Shown here: in pieces, positions 1-10,451 of the stretch
Position numbering within the stretch: position 1 is the first letter of the stretch
Layout of the letters: the number at the start of each line of letters is the position of its first letter
Notes under the pieces: model-generated
Databases searched by the model: none
The model's input: only the letters and a program-made list of their open reading frames with translations
What the model was told of the DNA's origin: nothing
Position numbers and translations under genes: made by a program
Assembly: GCA_000508865.1 (NCBI GenBank)
Contig: BAHP02000009.1
Coordinates: 1 to 43,176, forward strand
Length of the DNA: 43,176 bases
Direction: 5' to 3'
DNA from: Clostridiales bacterium VE202-01
GTDB lineage: Bacteria > Bacillota_I > Bacilli_A > Erysipelotrichales > Coprobacillaceae

Positions 1-126
1 ATATGTTTACATATTCATGAAATATCATTGATATTTCTATTAACAGTATTGATACATGATCGTTTTTATTGTATTTCTACTGTACAAAAAATAGTATCAA
101 ATTGATATTATCATTTCAATGTTTTT

Positions 127-1770
127 TTATTTAAAATGACATAAATCTCTTAAAATTATCGTATTAAAAAATATAATAATATATTTCTTAATATTTTTTA
201 TTCCCTCTAAAACTTCTTTTTTAAAAGCTCTTTTTCTTGCATGAATCTTAACATAATTATCAACAAATTCATTTACTGAATTTATTTTACCGTTATTCTT
301 TAATATTTCCCCTAGAACAATGATTTGATTAGCACATTTATAATAACTTTTTCGATACGTACCACCAACTATTGCTTCTGTTCTTTGATCAATTTCATGG
401 AAAAGCCATTGTAAACACGCTTCTTTAAAACTATCGTCTAATTGAAATTTTCTTTTCCATTCTTTAAAATATTTTTCAAAAAGATCATATTGAGATGAAT
501 TGATCATTAATCGGCTTTGCAAGTCACTTATGACCCGTCCATCAGCATAGTATATCTTCTCATCTTCTTTTAATAACATTAATAGTAACGGAATGATCGT
601 TCCTTTTAGGCTCATACTCCAGCCAAGAGATTCTTTATCATTGAGACATTCCTGATAGATTTCTTTGTAATCGCCTAATAAAAAGCGATATATTTTTAGC
701 TCTTTTTCGGTTACATTTTGATAGCAGTTTTTTAAAAACTGGGTTTTGATTTGTGAAATATTGGTATTTGCGCTATATAAACGTAAACAATTTAAAGTCG
801 TGGGTTTTGATAAAAATGCTGTTTCATAAAAATATGGATCTTCGCATTGGGCTTGAACGGCCACATCAATAATGTCAGCACGAATTGACTGGGATTCAGG
901 AATTTTTTCAATTGCTTCTTTAGCAATTTCAATGCATAAATCATGATCATCTTTTTCTAATGCTAGTTCACAGCATCTTTTATATAAAGATGGATGTTCT
1001 TGATAGGCTTTTCGAGCATAATTCAATAATTCATCCTGATTGCCTAAATAAAGTGCTCCCTCAATTAAAAACTGCGTTGCTTGATTGCCAGGACGACAAA
1101 GTAAATATTCGCAAGTCTTCTTTATCAATGATTTACTATTTTCAATTTCCTCAGGTCCATATGCTAAAATATCATCAATATGTAAATCTGTTTTACCATA
1201 ACTATAATAATAATTAAAGATAATTTCAGGACTTTTATCAAGCTTCATCGCACAATACAAACAAGCCAAATAAAATTCTTTGATGTCTATTTCAATTAGA
1301 TCATGATAATTTAAATCATCTAAACATAAATAATCACAATCACCTATTTCATCATTAATATAAAATATTTCCATTTTTTCTAAATCCGATAACAATAGGA
1401 ATGCTTTTTTATACTGCTTAGCTAAAATAAACTCATAACATATCCTAATACATTCTTCGATTTTAGGTAAAACTTTAAAAACATCGCTATAGTGTGATAT
1501 ATAGTCCCAGTCATGATAAACTTCATCATAATATTCTTCATCATAGGCCTGTAAATAAATTTCTTCATCTTTTATTTCTTCAAATATTTTTAAATATTTA
1601 TCTATATCATATGATACTTCTTTTGATGATGTATCTAAACTTTCTAAAAAATTTGTCCGATAATCACTATTTACTTTTCTTGCATATGTATAGATCCAGT
1701 TATCTTTATCTTTTTCATTCATATTAGATAATTTTTCTTTTACTAAAGTTATAAATTGTTGATAGTCCAT
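127..1770 (-). CDS. Unrecognised 547-aa protein, probably helical-repeat
   Basis: I do not recognise a family. The ATG at 1770 follows an AGGAG box by about five bases, so the start is well supported. The N-terminal third is rich in Asp, Glu and Tyr, for example the run DEEYYDEVYHDWDY near residue 80. The middle alternates short Leu/Ala/Tyr helices (residues about 200-330, with LYLGNQDELLNYARKAYQEH) in a way that resembles TPR-type solenoids. The extreme C-terminus is hydrophobic (YIIIFFNTIIL) with a basic stretch before it. No catalytic motif is visible. It sits 61 bp downstream of the PIF1-like helicase on the same strand and may share its transcript. Confidence 0.7.
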   Translation of the reverse strand: MDYQQFITLVKEKLSNMNEKDKDNWIYTYARKVNSDYRTNFLESLDTSSKEVSYDIDKYLKIFEEIKDEEIYLQAYDEEYYDEVYHDWDYISHYSDVFKVLPKIEECIRICYEFILAKQYKKAFLLLSDLEKMEIFYINDEIGDCDYLCLDDLNYHDLIEIDIKEFYLACLYCAMKLDKSPEIIFNYYYSYGKTDLHIDDILAYGPEEIENSKSLIKKTCEYLLCRPGNQATQFLIEGALYLGNQDELLNYARKAYQEHPSLYKRCCELALEKDDHDLCIEIAKEAIEKIPESQSIRADIIDVAVQAQCEDPYFYETAFLSKPTTLNCLRLYSANTNISQIKTQFLKNCYQNVTEKELKIYRFLLGDYKEIYQECLNDKESLGWSMSLKGTIIPLLLMLLKEDEKIYYADGRVISDLQSRLMINSSQYDLFEKYFKEWKRKFQLDDSFKEACLQWLFHEIDQRTEAIVGGTYRKSYYKCANQIIVLGEILKNNGKINSVNEFVDNYVKIHARKRAFKKEVLEGIKNIKKYIIIFFNTIILRDLCHFK

Positions 1771-1831
1771 ATTTACTCCTACTGAATATTCAGCTTACTC
1801 CTTTTTTATAAATGTATTTAATGATCAATTG

Positions 1832-3429
1832 TTAAAAAACTTGATTTTTTATGTTTTGAACAAGTTCTTTTAATTCATTTGGTAAATTTTTCTCATCCAT
1901 TTCTAAGACCTTTTTTCCTAACTGATAAATAAGTTCCTTGGGTATTGCCGTCTGCTCAATTTGATAAAAGTTTTTAACTTCTAAACTGCAAATCAAATTT
2001 TCCTGTCTCATCTGATTAATTAAACAAAGTCCTTCTAAAGATTTTACCCGACTTAATGCTACATACAACTGCCCGCAATCAAAAGAATAGGGAATCAAAT
2101 TGATCTTTTCATAAGTTTGTCCTTGACTCTTATGCATTGTTATCGCATAAGCTAATCTTAAGGGAATTTGTGAAAATAAACCAATTTTCTTTTTACTTAG
2201 TTTATGATCTTCGATTTCATCGTCAATACTTTTAGCTAGAACATAATCTTCGATGACCCATTCATGATAACCAAATTCAATTTTTAGATTATTGGCATCT
2301 AAGCAAACTGTTACACTTCTTTCATTAAGTTCTTCAATCACACCAAATGATCCATTTTGATAAAAACTGCCTTCAGGATCATTGATCAATATCATTACTC
2401 TAGCTCCTACTTTTAAACGCAACTCATCTTGAGTGGGCTTATCATAGCTTTTAACATCACCACTTATTATTGATTTATAAATTTTAGCTCGAGAGGGAAT
2501 TTTATCTAATTCTTCATGATTGATCTTATTAGCTACTTTATTAGTTGCTGTTAAGATAATTCCATCATCGATCTTTTGATGTTTAGCATGATGGTTGAAA
2601 TAAGCAATAGCTGAACTATCACCGATACGAATCTTGTTAAGTTCCCGAATAAATTCTGGATCATTTTGTCTAATAACTTCTTTTAATTCGATTATATGAA
2701 AATCCAAATCTTGCCAGTTTGTCGATTCAAAAGCATATCCTTTATTGTAGGTAGGATATAATTCTTTTAAAACCTTTTTATCATTAGGCGTTGTAACTGG
2801 TGGTAATTGAAAAAAATCACCAACGACAATTATTTGTTTTCTTTTTAAAGACTGCTCTTCAGCTTTCATTATCGTTCTTACCACAAAATCAAACAAATCG
2901 ATTCGACACATACTAATTTCATCAATAATGATAATATCGCTCTCTTTTACAACTGCGGGAACTTTTTTAATATTATGAATAACTTGTGGTTCTGGTGATG
3001 CCTGGAAACAGCGATGAATAGTTACCCCTTTAATATTGATTGCAGCAATTCCAGTTGGCGCACAAACTAAAACATTTTTTCCTTGTTTTTCTACTGTTTC
3101 AATAAAATGATTGAGTACAAATGATTTACCAGTCCCTGCCCCACCAGTTAAAAAATATTTTTTCCTGAAAGTAAATGATCATATGCTTGTTTTTGATCAG
3201 CAGTTAATGAGCGATCATCTTGTTTTGATCGTATTATTGGTTTAGATAATTTAGGCTGTTGTTCAACTTTTATTTTATTTTTTTCACCAAGGTATCTTTT
3301 TGCATCTTCTTCTAAAATAAAACTTTTATACTGAGCTCCTTGATATTTATCTACTTGTTTCTTACATTCTTCCCATGAATAATATATGCCAGTTTTTCTT
3401 CCTTTTTTTACAGCATAATATTTTTTCAT
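1832..3429 (-). pseudogene. HBD-PIF1 fusion helicase, frameshifted
   Basis: Two open frames (3429-3148 and 2911-1832) form one SF1 helicase if a single base is added. The first 45 residues (KKYYAVKKGRKTGIYYSWEEC) match the caulimovirus viroplasmin/RNase H1 N-terminal hybrid-binding fold, which grips RNA/DNA hybrids. After a linker come the Walker A motif LTGGAGTGKS (around 3143-3114, lying between the two annotated frames), the Walker B region IIIIDEISM, the motif GDFFQLPPV and the C-terminal AYAITMHKSQGQTYE motif typical of PIF1/RecD2 helicases. The break is at AAT ATT TTT TAA near 3150; one more T would give KNIFLTGGAGTGKS. Everything else reads cleanly, so this is either a very recent lesion, a slippage site or a base-calling error. 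The inferred role is unwinding of R-loop-like substrates. Confidence 0.8.
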
Positions 3430-3809
3430 AATAGTTGTGCCCTCCTATCAAAACATGATCATTTAACATTTCTTTTATCTTATACAGCTTCATTTATAAT
3501 AATAATTTATTATATTGTCTCATTTCATCACTTATTTAACAAGCAATTTCTTAAATTTCATCCTATAATAAAAATAGCACTACTATGCTCATAATATTTT
3601 ACAGTATATTTGGATGCGCAGATAAATCCAGCGCTATCCTAATATTTGAACGATCTAACAACACTGACGTAGTTTTATAAACTGCTTTTATCAATTTTAT
3701 ATATTTCAAATTAAAAACATTGATAAATGAATATTTTAAATACTAGCATAATATACTTGTGAATATGTAGTTTATATATTTTATTATTACGAAAAAATGG
3801 TAAACAATC
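3430..3809. other. Intergenic stretch, no gene seen
   Basis: About 380 AT-rich bases between the helicase start and the DUF4143 remnant. The helicase RBS (GGAGGGCACAACTATT, read on the minus strand) lies at its left edge. I found no reading frame with protein-like composition and no convincing hairpin. Confidence 0.5.
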
Positions 3810-4235
3810 CAAAAGTTCGGAGTTAATTATAGATATTAGAGAAATTTTTATTTATATCAATTACATTACGAGAAGATAATGACATGATTAAAGTTATAAC
3901 CAGCGGGAAAAATATAAAGCTTTACATAAAAGAAAAACTCATTTATAACGAACTTAAAAAACGAGAATATAATATAGGTATAGGTGTTGAAGAAGTAAGG
4001 GAAAATCAAAATAGTAAAAAACATAAGAAAACAATTAGAAATTGATTTTATTGCTTATAAAGCAAATAATAACTATTATATTCAATCAGCTCTTTCACTT
4101 CATGATAATAATAGAAAAATTCAGGAAGAAAGACCTTGAATTCTAAGAATTCCAGGAATTCCTAGAATTATGAAAAATATTCTTAGACTTAATTTTAAGG
4201 CATGGTATGTGATATAGGAATCCACCTTTTTATTT
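3810..4235 (+). pseudogene. Remnant of AAA+ ATPase with DUF4143 C-terminus
   Basis: Only the C-terminal third of a DUF4143-type ATPase is left, scattered over frames. Recognisable pieces in order are IDIREIF near 3830, KLIYNELKKREYNIGIGVEEVRE near 3945-4005, then after a frameshift KQLEIDFIAYKANNNYYIQSALSL near 4027-4100, HDNNRKIQEERP, and after another shift DIGIHLF near 4210. In intact members this reads as MENIIYNEL..RGY.VDVG followed by the nuclease-like EIDF...YYIQ segment and a closing GI..FLL. The first two thirds, including the Walker motifs, are missing. An intact paralogue sits at 20938. Confidence 0.7.
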
Positions 4236-4287
4236 ACCGCTTACTTTTTTTAATAATAAATTGTATAACACATACAAAATAATACAA

Positions 4288-4322
4288 TCAAAAGAAAAAA
4301 ATCGCCATTTTATGACGATTTT
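4288..4322 (-). terminator. Rho-independent terminator downstream of SF1 helicase
   Basis: Read on the minus strand, an 11-bp stem (AAAATCGTCAT / ATGGCGATTTT, one G-T wobble) closes a 3-base AAA loop and runs into TTTTTTCTTTT. It lies about 130 bases past the helicase stop at 4456. A near copy occurs at 25146-25177. Confidence 0.75.
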
Positions 4323-4455
4323 AGATAAAAAATTAAGTTCAATTTTATTAAATATATACTCTTTTGATGAATTTAGTGTATCAAAAATGTATCAGATTTT
4401 CAATAGTTATGTATTAATTAACAACGAAAATATTTATATTTTAAATTAATCCTTA

Positions 4456-6354
4456 TTATCTTTTTTTCTTTGCTTTTAAACCAAATTTATTTGCAAGAAT
4501 ACAAGCATCTTTAAACCCATCTTTCTTTTCAAAAGAATTCATAATTTTATTCATTGTTTCAGGAGTCCAATAAACAGCTAATTCATTTTTTGACCTAGTA
4601 ATCGCAGTATAAAAAATATTATGTGTTATCTTTTCTTCAGAATCACTAGTAATCACTATTTTGACTGAATCATATTCTAATCCTTGTGCTTTATGAATTG
4701 AAACTGCATATGCAACCTGGAAAGGCATAACACTATCATATGATTCTACATCTTCATCAGAATCATCTTCTTTTGCTACACTAAATTCAATAATTGATTT
4801 ACTTGATGAGGCATCATTACCTATATATTTAAGGCCTTCATAGTGTTTAACATCAAATTCATTAATACTTTTATTGAGTATAATTTGAAAAATTATTTCA
4901 TCATCTTTATCATTGATATTATAGATCTTACCTTTTAAATTATTATGTAATAATGGAGAAAATCTATTTGAATCATTAAATAATATAGGATCTCCTACTT
5001 TATATGTATTTAATTTAAAGATGTACTCTTTATTAAGATTACTACTTTGTAAAAATTTATTTATGTTATTTACACCATATAAACCATCGTAATTTAAACA
5101 TAATACAATCTCATCAATAGAAGTTTTACTAAATATTGAATTATCAATATTTTTTGTAAAATCATATGCAACCATTTTAGAAATCATATCATCTTTTATA
5201 TTTCTAACAGATTGCCAAAAATCCAAAAGTTCTGCTTTTTTTGTTCTAAATGGTTTTGCTAATTCAAAAACAGATGAGGAAGGAATAAAGTATCTAGAGA
5301 TTTTAAACCAATTCCCAAAAAATATTGACTCAATCTGATAAATATCTCCTACTAGAATTAGTAAATCAAAATTAATGCTATTTAAAACTCTTGCCATATC
5401 TTGATTACTAACTGTGCTACACTCATCAATTATTAAAATATCATACGATAATTTTTTATTTATACTGGCTATTGTTGCAAAATCCGAATTTGATATATTA
5501 ACTTTCTGTCTTAAATTCTCAACAGCTGGATTAGTATTTGCCAAATACAATTTTTTCTCATCAGCAAAAAATTTAGATATATAATTAATCAATGTTGTTT
5601 TACCAGTTCCAGCAGCTCCATAAATCATGGCAACGGATGACGAAATAAACAATTTTTTTAGAATTTGTTGTTTATTATCATCATCTATCTGATTTTCTTG
5701 ATTTGTTAGCCACCATTCAACAGAATCTTTATAACCTTCAATTCCAGATTTTGATAATTCAAGGATTTTATTTATTATATTTATAGCATCTTTTTCATAT
5801 TGACTAATATATAAATAGTCTTTATATTCTAATAGCTTTCGGTGTGTGTGTTTATAATACAATTTATTATTGTACTGTAAACTAAAATCATCAATTTGTT
5901 TAAAATTAATTAGTTCTGACTTATCAGTATATAATACTCCTCTATTTTCTGTATTTATCTTTATATGACGTGCTAAAAATTCAAACTCATGATTTTTGAA
6001 ATCAAAACAATACATTAAATCATATATTCTAGGATTATGTGCTTTAAGTGAAGTAACAAAAGGCATTTTATCAAAAGGAATACATCCATAATCTAAATAC
6101 ATTTTAGATAGATTATCATTTTCTTCTCCATATTGTTTTTTCAAAACTCTGTTATTCATAATATATAATAAATAACGTATTACATTTGATCCAGAAATAT
6201 TATTATCAATAATATTTCTGCATTTATTTAATACATTAATATATTCTGCTTTTCTTACTGAGAAACTTATTTCACGCAAATATTCTTCAAAAAAGTATTG
6301 ATTCAATTGTACCATATCTAATAAATTAATTTCATTTAATGTTAATATTTTCAT
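4456..6354 (-). CDS. SF1 (RecD/UvrD-like) ATP-dependent helicase
   Basis: This is a 632-aa superfamily 1 helicase. Walker A is GAAGTGKT (246-253), Walker B is ILIIDECS with D310 E311, motif III is GDIYQIES (336-343), and a UvrD/RecD C-terminal domain carries AYAVSIHKAQGLEYD followed by FYTAITRSKNELAVYW. The N-terminal 230 residues are all-helical and match no family I know. The start follows the stop of the next gene by 29 bases without a clear Shine-Dalgarno box, so translation may depend on the upstream gene. The pairing with a gene of unknown type and the position beside a type I restriction operon suggest a defence role, which is inference. I cannot assign a named system. Confidence 0.85.
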   Translation of the reverse strand: MKILTLNEINLLDMVQLNQYFFEEYLREISFSVRKAEYINVLNKCRNIIDNNISGSNVIRYLLYIMNNRVLKKQYGEENDNLSKMYLDYGCIPFDKMPFVTSLKAHNPRIYDLMYCFDFKNHEFEFLARHIKINTENRGVLYTDKSELINFKQIDDFSLQYNNKLYYKHTHRKLLEYKDYLYISQYEKDAINIINKILELSKSGIEGYKDSVEWWLTNQENQIDDDNKQQILKKLFISSSVAMIYGAAGTGKTTLINYISKFFADEKKLYLANTNPAVENLRQKVNISNSDFATIASINKKLSYDILIIDECSTVSNQDMARVLNSINFDLLILVGDIYQIESIFFGNWFKISRYFIPSSSVFELAKPFRTKKAELLDFWQSVRNIKDDMISKMVAYDFTKNIDNSIFSKTSIDEIVLCLNYDGLYGVNNINKFLQSSNLNKEYIFKLNTYKVGDPILFNDSNRFSPLLHNNLKGKIYNINDKDDEIIFQIILNKSINEFDVKHYEGLKYIGNDASSSKSIIEFSVAKEDDSDEDVESYDSVMPFQVAYAVSIHKAQGLEYDSVKIVITSDSEEKITHNIFYTAITRSKNELAVYWTPETMNKIMNSFEKKDGFKDACILANKFGLKAKKKR

Positions 6355-6383
6355 TATATTTTTATATTCATTACTATTACTTT

Positions 6384-7175
6384 TTAAATCAGTTTTATTC
6401 CTATCAATCTAGAAAAATTACTCAATTCACAAGGTCTAATTGAACATTCCCATCCCATTATTAAAGATATAGGCATTTCACTATCAATAACATTAATTTT
6501 ATCTTGAACAATATCAACTTTTATTGCATAATTGGTCAATAATTTGTATTTTGTAAAAGCTATCACTCTGTCAAATTTACTTATTTTATCATCAGCGGGA
6601 GTAAGTACAACTTCATAAATTAAATCATTATTTATGAAAATAGGTGTGAATTTTTGAACATAGCATCTTTGGCCCTTTGAATTAGAAAATGGAGCATAAT
6701 TTTCATGCAAAGAAAATAGGTGATTAATTTTCAAATAATAATCATGAAGTTTTGGATCTATATCCATTGGATATTTATATAGATTATCTAAAATATCAAT
6801 ATTATCTTCAGTTTTAACAAACTGCTTTATTTCTAATAAATATTCAAAATACTCTAACATTAATCTTTCTGATCCGTCTTCATTTTGAATATAATGAGAT
6901 TCTGTCATTTGTAAACAATTATGAAATTTATTCAAAAAAATCAATTTAGGATTTTTCTTTAAATATTTACTTGCTTCGCGTATTACATCCCAATTGTATG
7001 ATAGATTTTGTTTTGTAAACTTCATATAATATTTTACAGCCAATATCTCAACTAACGTACGAAATTGTGCTAATAAATTTTGTGAAATAAATCTTCTATT
7101 TTCTTCAGAAATCAAATTTAAATTTTTACAGATATTTTTATTAATATTATATAATTTATTATTTATATTATCCAT
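6384..7175 (-). CDS. Unknown 263-aa partner of the SF1 helicase (HEPN-like?)
   Basis: The protein is helical at its N-terminus and beta-rich at its C-terminus. The helix SQNLLAQFRTLVEILAVKYY (about residues 30-49) resembles the core helix of HEPN-type RNases, but the usual Rx4-6H motif reads R-T-L-V-E-I and lacks the His, so catalytic activity is doubtful. The ATG at 7175 has a GGGAG box about 12 bases upstream. The gene is 29 bases ahead of the SF1 helicase and in a different frame, so the two look like one transcription unit. I believe some related helicases carry a region like this fused in front, but that is recollection and needs a search. Confidence 0.6.
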   Translation of the reverse strand: MDNINNKLYNINKNICKNLNLISEENRRFISQNLLAQFRTLVEILAVKYYMKFTKQNLSYNWDVIREASKYLKKNPKLIFLNKFHNCLQMTESHYIQNEDGSERLMLEYFEYLLEIKQFVKTEDNIDILDNLYKYPMDIDPKLHDYYLKINHLFSLHENYAPFSNSKGQRCYVQKFTPIFINNDLIYEVVLTPADDKISKFDRVIAFTKYKLLTNYAIKVDIVQDKINVIDSEMPISLIMGWECSIRPCELSNFSRLIGIKLI

Positions 7176-7382
7176 TATAATTTATTCTCCCATTCATCCT
7201 TCTAAATCATTGTCTTTTCAAAATCAAATAATAAAATTGTTTTGAAAATATATTTTAATTGTCAGTACGTACCCAACCTGCAGGATAACTTCACAACTTA
7301 TCTTGAGCGTCTATACAAACTTATCTTTTTATTATATTAGTTTCCTATTATCTTGTACTCAATATTTCATTTATGATTATTT

Positions 7383-10300
7383 TCAAATATCAGTATTATC
7401 TGCCCATAACTCACATTGAATCATAACTGTTTGAACTGCATCAGACATTCCTTCAGGTGGATATCTATGTTTTTTTAATAGTTTTTTGATTAACATACGC
7501 ATTTTAGCTCTAGATGATTCTTTACGTTGCCAATCTATTGTTTTATTTTTCTGTAATGTTTCAGTTAGTTCTTTAGTCAATGCTATCAATTCATCATTTT
7601 CATAAAAATCTTTAATAGCTTGTGGCTTTGTTAAAGCATCATAAAAAGCTAATTCTTCACTAGTTAAACCTAGTTCGTTTCCTTCATTTTGTGATTCTGT
7701 AATCTGTTTTGCTAAATTTAATAATTCTTGAATGACTTCTTCATTAGTCAGCATTCCATTCAAGTAACTATTTAATGCTCTTTGAATTCGTTCACTGAAT
7801 TTTTCAGACTTAACCACATTAGTTCGTTTATAAACAATGACTTGTTCAGCAATTAATTTCTTTAACAATTCTACTGCTAAATTTTTCTCTTTCATTTTTG
7901 AAACTTCTTCTAAGAATTTAGGATCAAATATAGAAAATTCTTCTTTTACATCAGAAAACAAATTAATAACCCCATCACTTTTAATACTATGTTTTAATAA
8001 TTCATTAACTCTTTCATTCATTTCTTTTAAAGAAATTTTCTTACCTACACCTGTATTACTCAATCTCAAAACTAAAACACGAACTGATTCAAAGAAAGCA
8101 ACTTCAAAGCGTAACTTTTCTTCAACTAGAGAAGAACATAATGATAATGCTTGATGTAGTAATAATGATTCTTTAAGAAAATCCTGTTTCTCTTTTTCTC
8201 TTGATATATCAACAATAAAGTTAACTGCTCCACTAATCGTTTTTGCTCTTTCTAAATCAGTACCATCTCTAAATTTAGAATAATCATATTCATAAAATAA
8301 ATCCTGACATATAGATAATTTCTCTAAAAATTTAGGATAGGCCACTTTAGCAATATCAGTATCACCATAATTCTTTTTATCTCTAGAAGTATAATCATTC
8401 ATTGCACGTTTTAAAGCACCTGCTATACCAACATAGTCAACAACAAGTCCACCTTCTTTATCTTTATAAACACGATTAACACGGGCAATAGCTTGCATAA
8501 GATTATGCCCAGCCATAGGTTTATATATGTACATAGTCGCTAATGACGGAACATCAAATCCAGTAAGCCACATATCAACAACAATAGCAATTTTTAATTC
8601 ACTATCATTATCTTTAAATTTTTTTGCTAATTCATTTTTATATTTTTTATTTCCTATAATATCTCGCCATTCTTCAGGATCGTTATTTCCAGAAGTCATA
8701 ACAACTGCAACTTTTTTTGTCCAATTTGGTCGAAGTTGCAAAATACGTTTATATATTTTCATGGCAATTGTTCTTGAATATGCAACTACCATTGCTTTAC
8801 CAGTCAATAAATTTTCTCTGTTATTTTCATAATGATACAAAATATCATCTACCAAAGAATTAACAGTATCATCAGCTCCTAAAATAGCATCCATACGACT
8901 TAATTCTTTTTTACTTCTTTCAATAACTTCCTCATCAGCATTATTCGCCATTATATCATATTCATTATCAATCAATTTTAAAGTTTCCTGATCCAACTTT
9001 AATTTAACAACTCGACTTTCATAGTATACAGGTCTTGTTGCACCATCTTCTACTGCTTGAGTCATATCATAAATATCAATATAATTTCCAAAAACTTCTC
9101 TTGTACTTCTATCTTTTGCAGAAATAGGAGTTCCTGTAAAACCAATATAAGTGGCATTTGGTAAACTATTACGTATCATTCTAGCAGTACCTATAACTTT
9201 TGTAGCTATTTCTTCACCATCTTTATTTTTTGTTATTTTTATTTTTTCAGTTAATCCATATTGACCTCGATGGGCTTCATCTGCCATTACAACAATATTT
9301 CTTCTTTGTGATAATGCACTGTCATAATTTTCAAACTTTTGCATCGTTGTAAAGATAATTCCATTTGCTTTTCTACCTTCTAATAAAGATCTTAAATGTT
9401 CCCTATTTTCAGCTTGAACAGGTGTTTGTCTTAAAAAATCTTTACATTTAGAAAATTGTCCAAATAATTGATCATCCAAATCATTTCTATCTGTAATAAC
9501 CACTATTGTTGGGCTATTTAACTTCTCTTGTAATAAATGGGCATAAAATACCATAGATAAAGATTTTCCACTACCTTGTGTATGCCAAAACACACCACCT
9601 TTTCCATCTGTAACAGTAGCATTTTTTGTAGATTCAATTGCTTTCTTTACTGCAAAGTATTGATGATATCCTGCTAAAATTTTAAATTTATCTACACCAT
9701 CATTAGAAAAACATACAAAGTTTTTAATAATATCCAATAATCTTTCTTTTTGAAACATTCCTTCAAAGAAAGTATCAAATTGTGCATGCTGTGTATTCTC
9801 TTTATTTCCATCAATAGTTTTCCATTCCATGAAACGATCTATTCCTGAAGTAATTGTTCCAGCTCTTGAACTCAATTGATCGCTCATCACACATATTGCA
9901 TTATAAACAAACATACTAGGAATTTCTTTCATATAATTTCTTAATTGCCTATATGCATCTGATATGTCTGTTTCTTCCCGAGAAGGAGACTTTAATTCCA
10001 TTAATACAACAGGAATACCATTTAAAAATAATACAACATCCGGTCTTTTTTCACTATTTTCAATAAATGTCCACTGATTAGCAATAACAAACGAATTATT
10101 ATTTACATTCTTATAATCAACAAGGTAAACAATTTCTGACTTTTCTTCACCATTATCAAAGTAATTAACAGTTATGCCGTTTTGCAAATAATCCATAAAC
10201 ACCATATTCTTTTGAACTAAAGAACCATTTTCGATATTTCTTAACTTATTTACTGCTTCCTGCAATGCAGTATAAGATAATTCTTTATTGATATCATATA

Positions 10301-10442
10301 ATGCATTTTCTAATTCATCTTTATAAAATGGAGTATAAAAATCTCTTTCAATATTTGGACCATAAACATGTTCATAATCCATATTTTTAAATAATTCAAT
10401 AACGGAATTTTCATAGTTAGCTTCATTATATGTCATTCTCAT
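7383..10442 (-). CDS. hsdR: Type I restriction enzyme R subunit (system 1)
   Basis: HsdR is the translocating ATPase and nuclease of a type I enzyme. The N-terminal PD-(D/E)xK nuclease core shows RPDVVLFLNGIPVVLMELKSP (residues about 133-153). The SF2 motor follows with WHTQGSGKS (Walker A), MADEAHRGQYG (DEAH box), YIGFTGTPI, and WLTGFDVPSLATMY...QAIARVNRVYK (motif VI). The C-terminal helical domain is complete, so the gene looks intact at its usual length of about 1,000 residues. I prefer the ATG at 10442 behind AGAAGGGG. It is the last gene of the system 1 operon and starts nine bases after the end of the DUF3800 frame. Confidence 0.95.
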   Translation of the reverse strand: MRMTYNEANYENSVIELFKNMDYEHVYGPNIERDFYTPFYKDELENALYDINKELSYTALQEAVNKLRNIENGSLVQKNMVFMDYLQNGITVNYFDNGEEKSEIVYLVDYKNVNNNSFVIANQWTFIENSEKRPDVVLFLNGIPVVLMELKSPSREETDISDAYRQLRNYMKEIPSMFVYNAICVMSDQLSSRAGTITSGIDRFMEWKTIDGNKENTQHAQFDTFFEGMFQKERLLDIIKNFVCFSNDGVDKFKILAGYHQYFAVKKAIESTKNATVTDGKGGVFWHTQGSGKSLSMVFYAHLLQEKLNSPTIVVITDRNDLDDQLFGQFSKCKDFLRQTPVQAENREHLRSLLEGRKANGIIFTTMQKFENYDSALSQRRNIVVMADEAHRGQYGLTEKIKITKNKDGEEIATKVIGTARMIRNSLPNATYIGFTGTPISAKDRSTREVFGNYIDIYDMTQAVEDGATRPVYYESRVVKLKLDQETLKLIDNEYDIMANNADEEVIERSKKELSRMDAILGADDTVNSLVDDILYHYENNRENLLTGKAMVVAYSRTIAMKIYKRILQLRPNWTKKVAVVMTSGNNDPEEWRDIIGNKKYKNELAKKFKDNDSELKIAIVVDMWLTGFDVPSLATMYIYKPMAGHNLMQAIARVNRVYKDKEGGLVVDYVGIAGALKRAMNDYTSRDKKNYGDTDIAKVAYPKFLEKLSICQDLFYEYDYSKFRDGTDLERAKTISGAVNFIVDISREKEKQDFLKESLLLHQALSLCSSLVEEKLRFEVAFFESVRVLVLRLSNTGVGKKISLKEMNERVNELLKHSIKSDGVINLFSDVKEEFSIFDPKFLEEVSKMKEKNLAVELLKKLIAEQVIVYKRTNVVKSEKFSERIQRALNSYLNGMLTNEEVIQELLNLAKQITESQNEGNELGLTSEELAFYDALTKPQAIKDFYENDELIALTKELTETLQKNKTIDWQRKESSRAKMRMLIKKLLKKHRYPPEGMSDAVQTVMIQCELWADNTDI

Positions 10443-10451
10443 CAACCCCTT

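Noticed and set aside
4261-4449. 62-codon plus-strand frame
   Set aside because: It contains the minus-strand terminator and part of the dispersed repeat, and has no RBS.
7837-8154. Plus-strand frames inside hsdR
   Set aside because: Ser/Asn/Phe-rich shadows of the hsdR coding strand.
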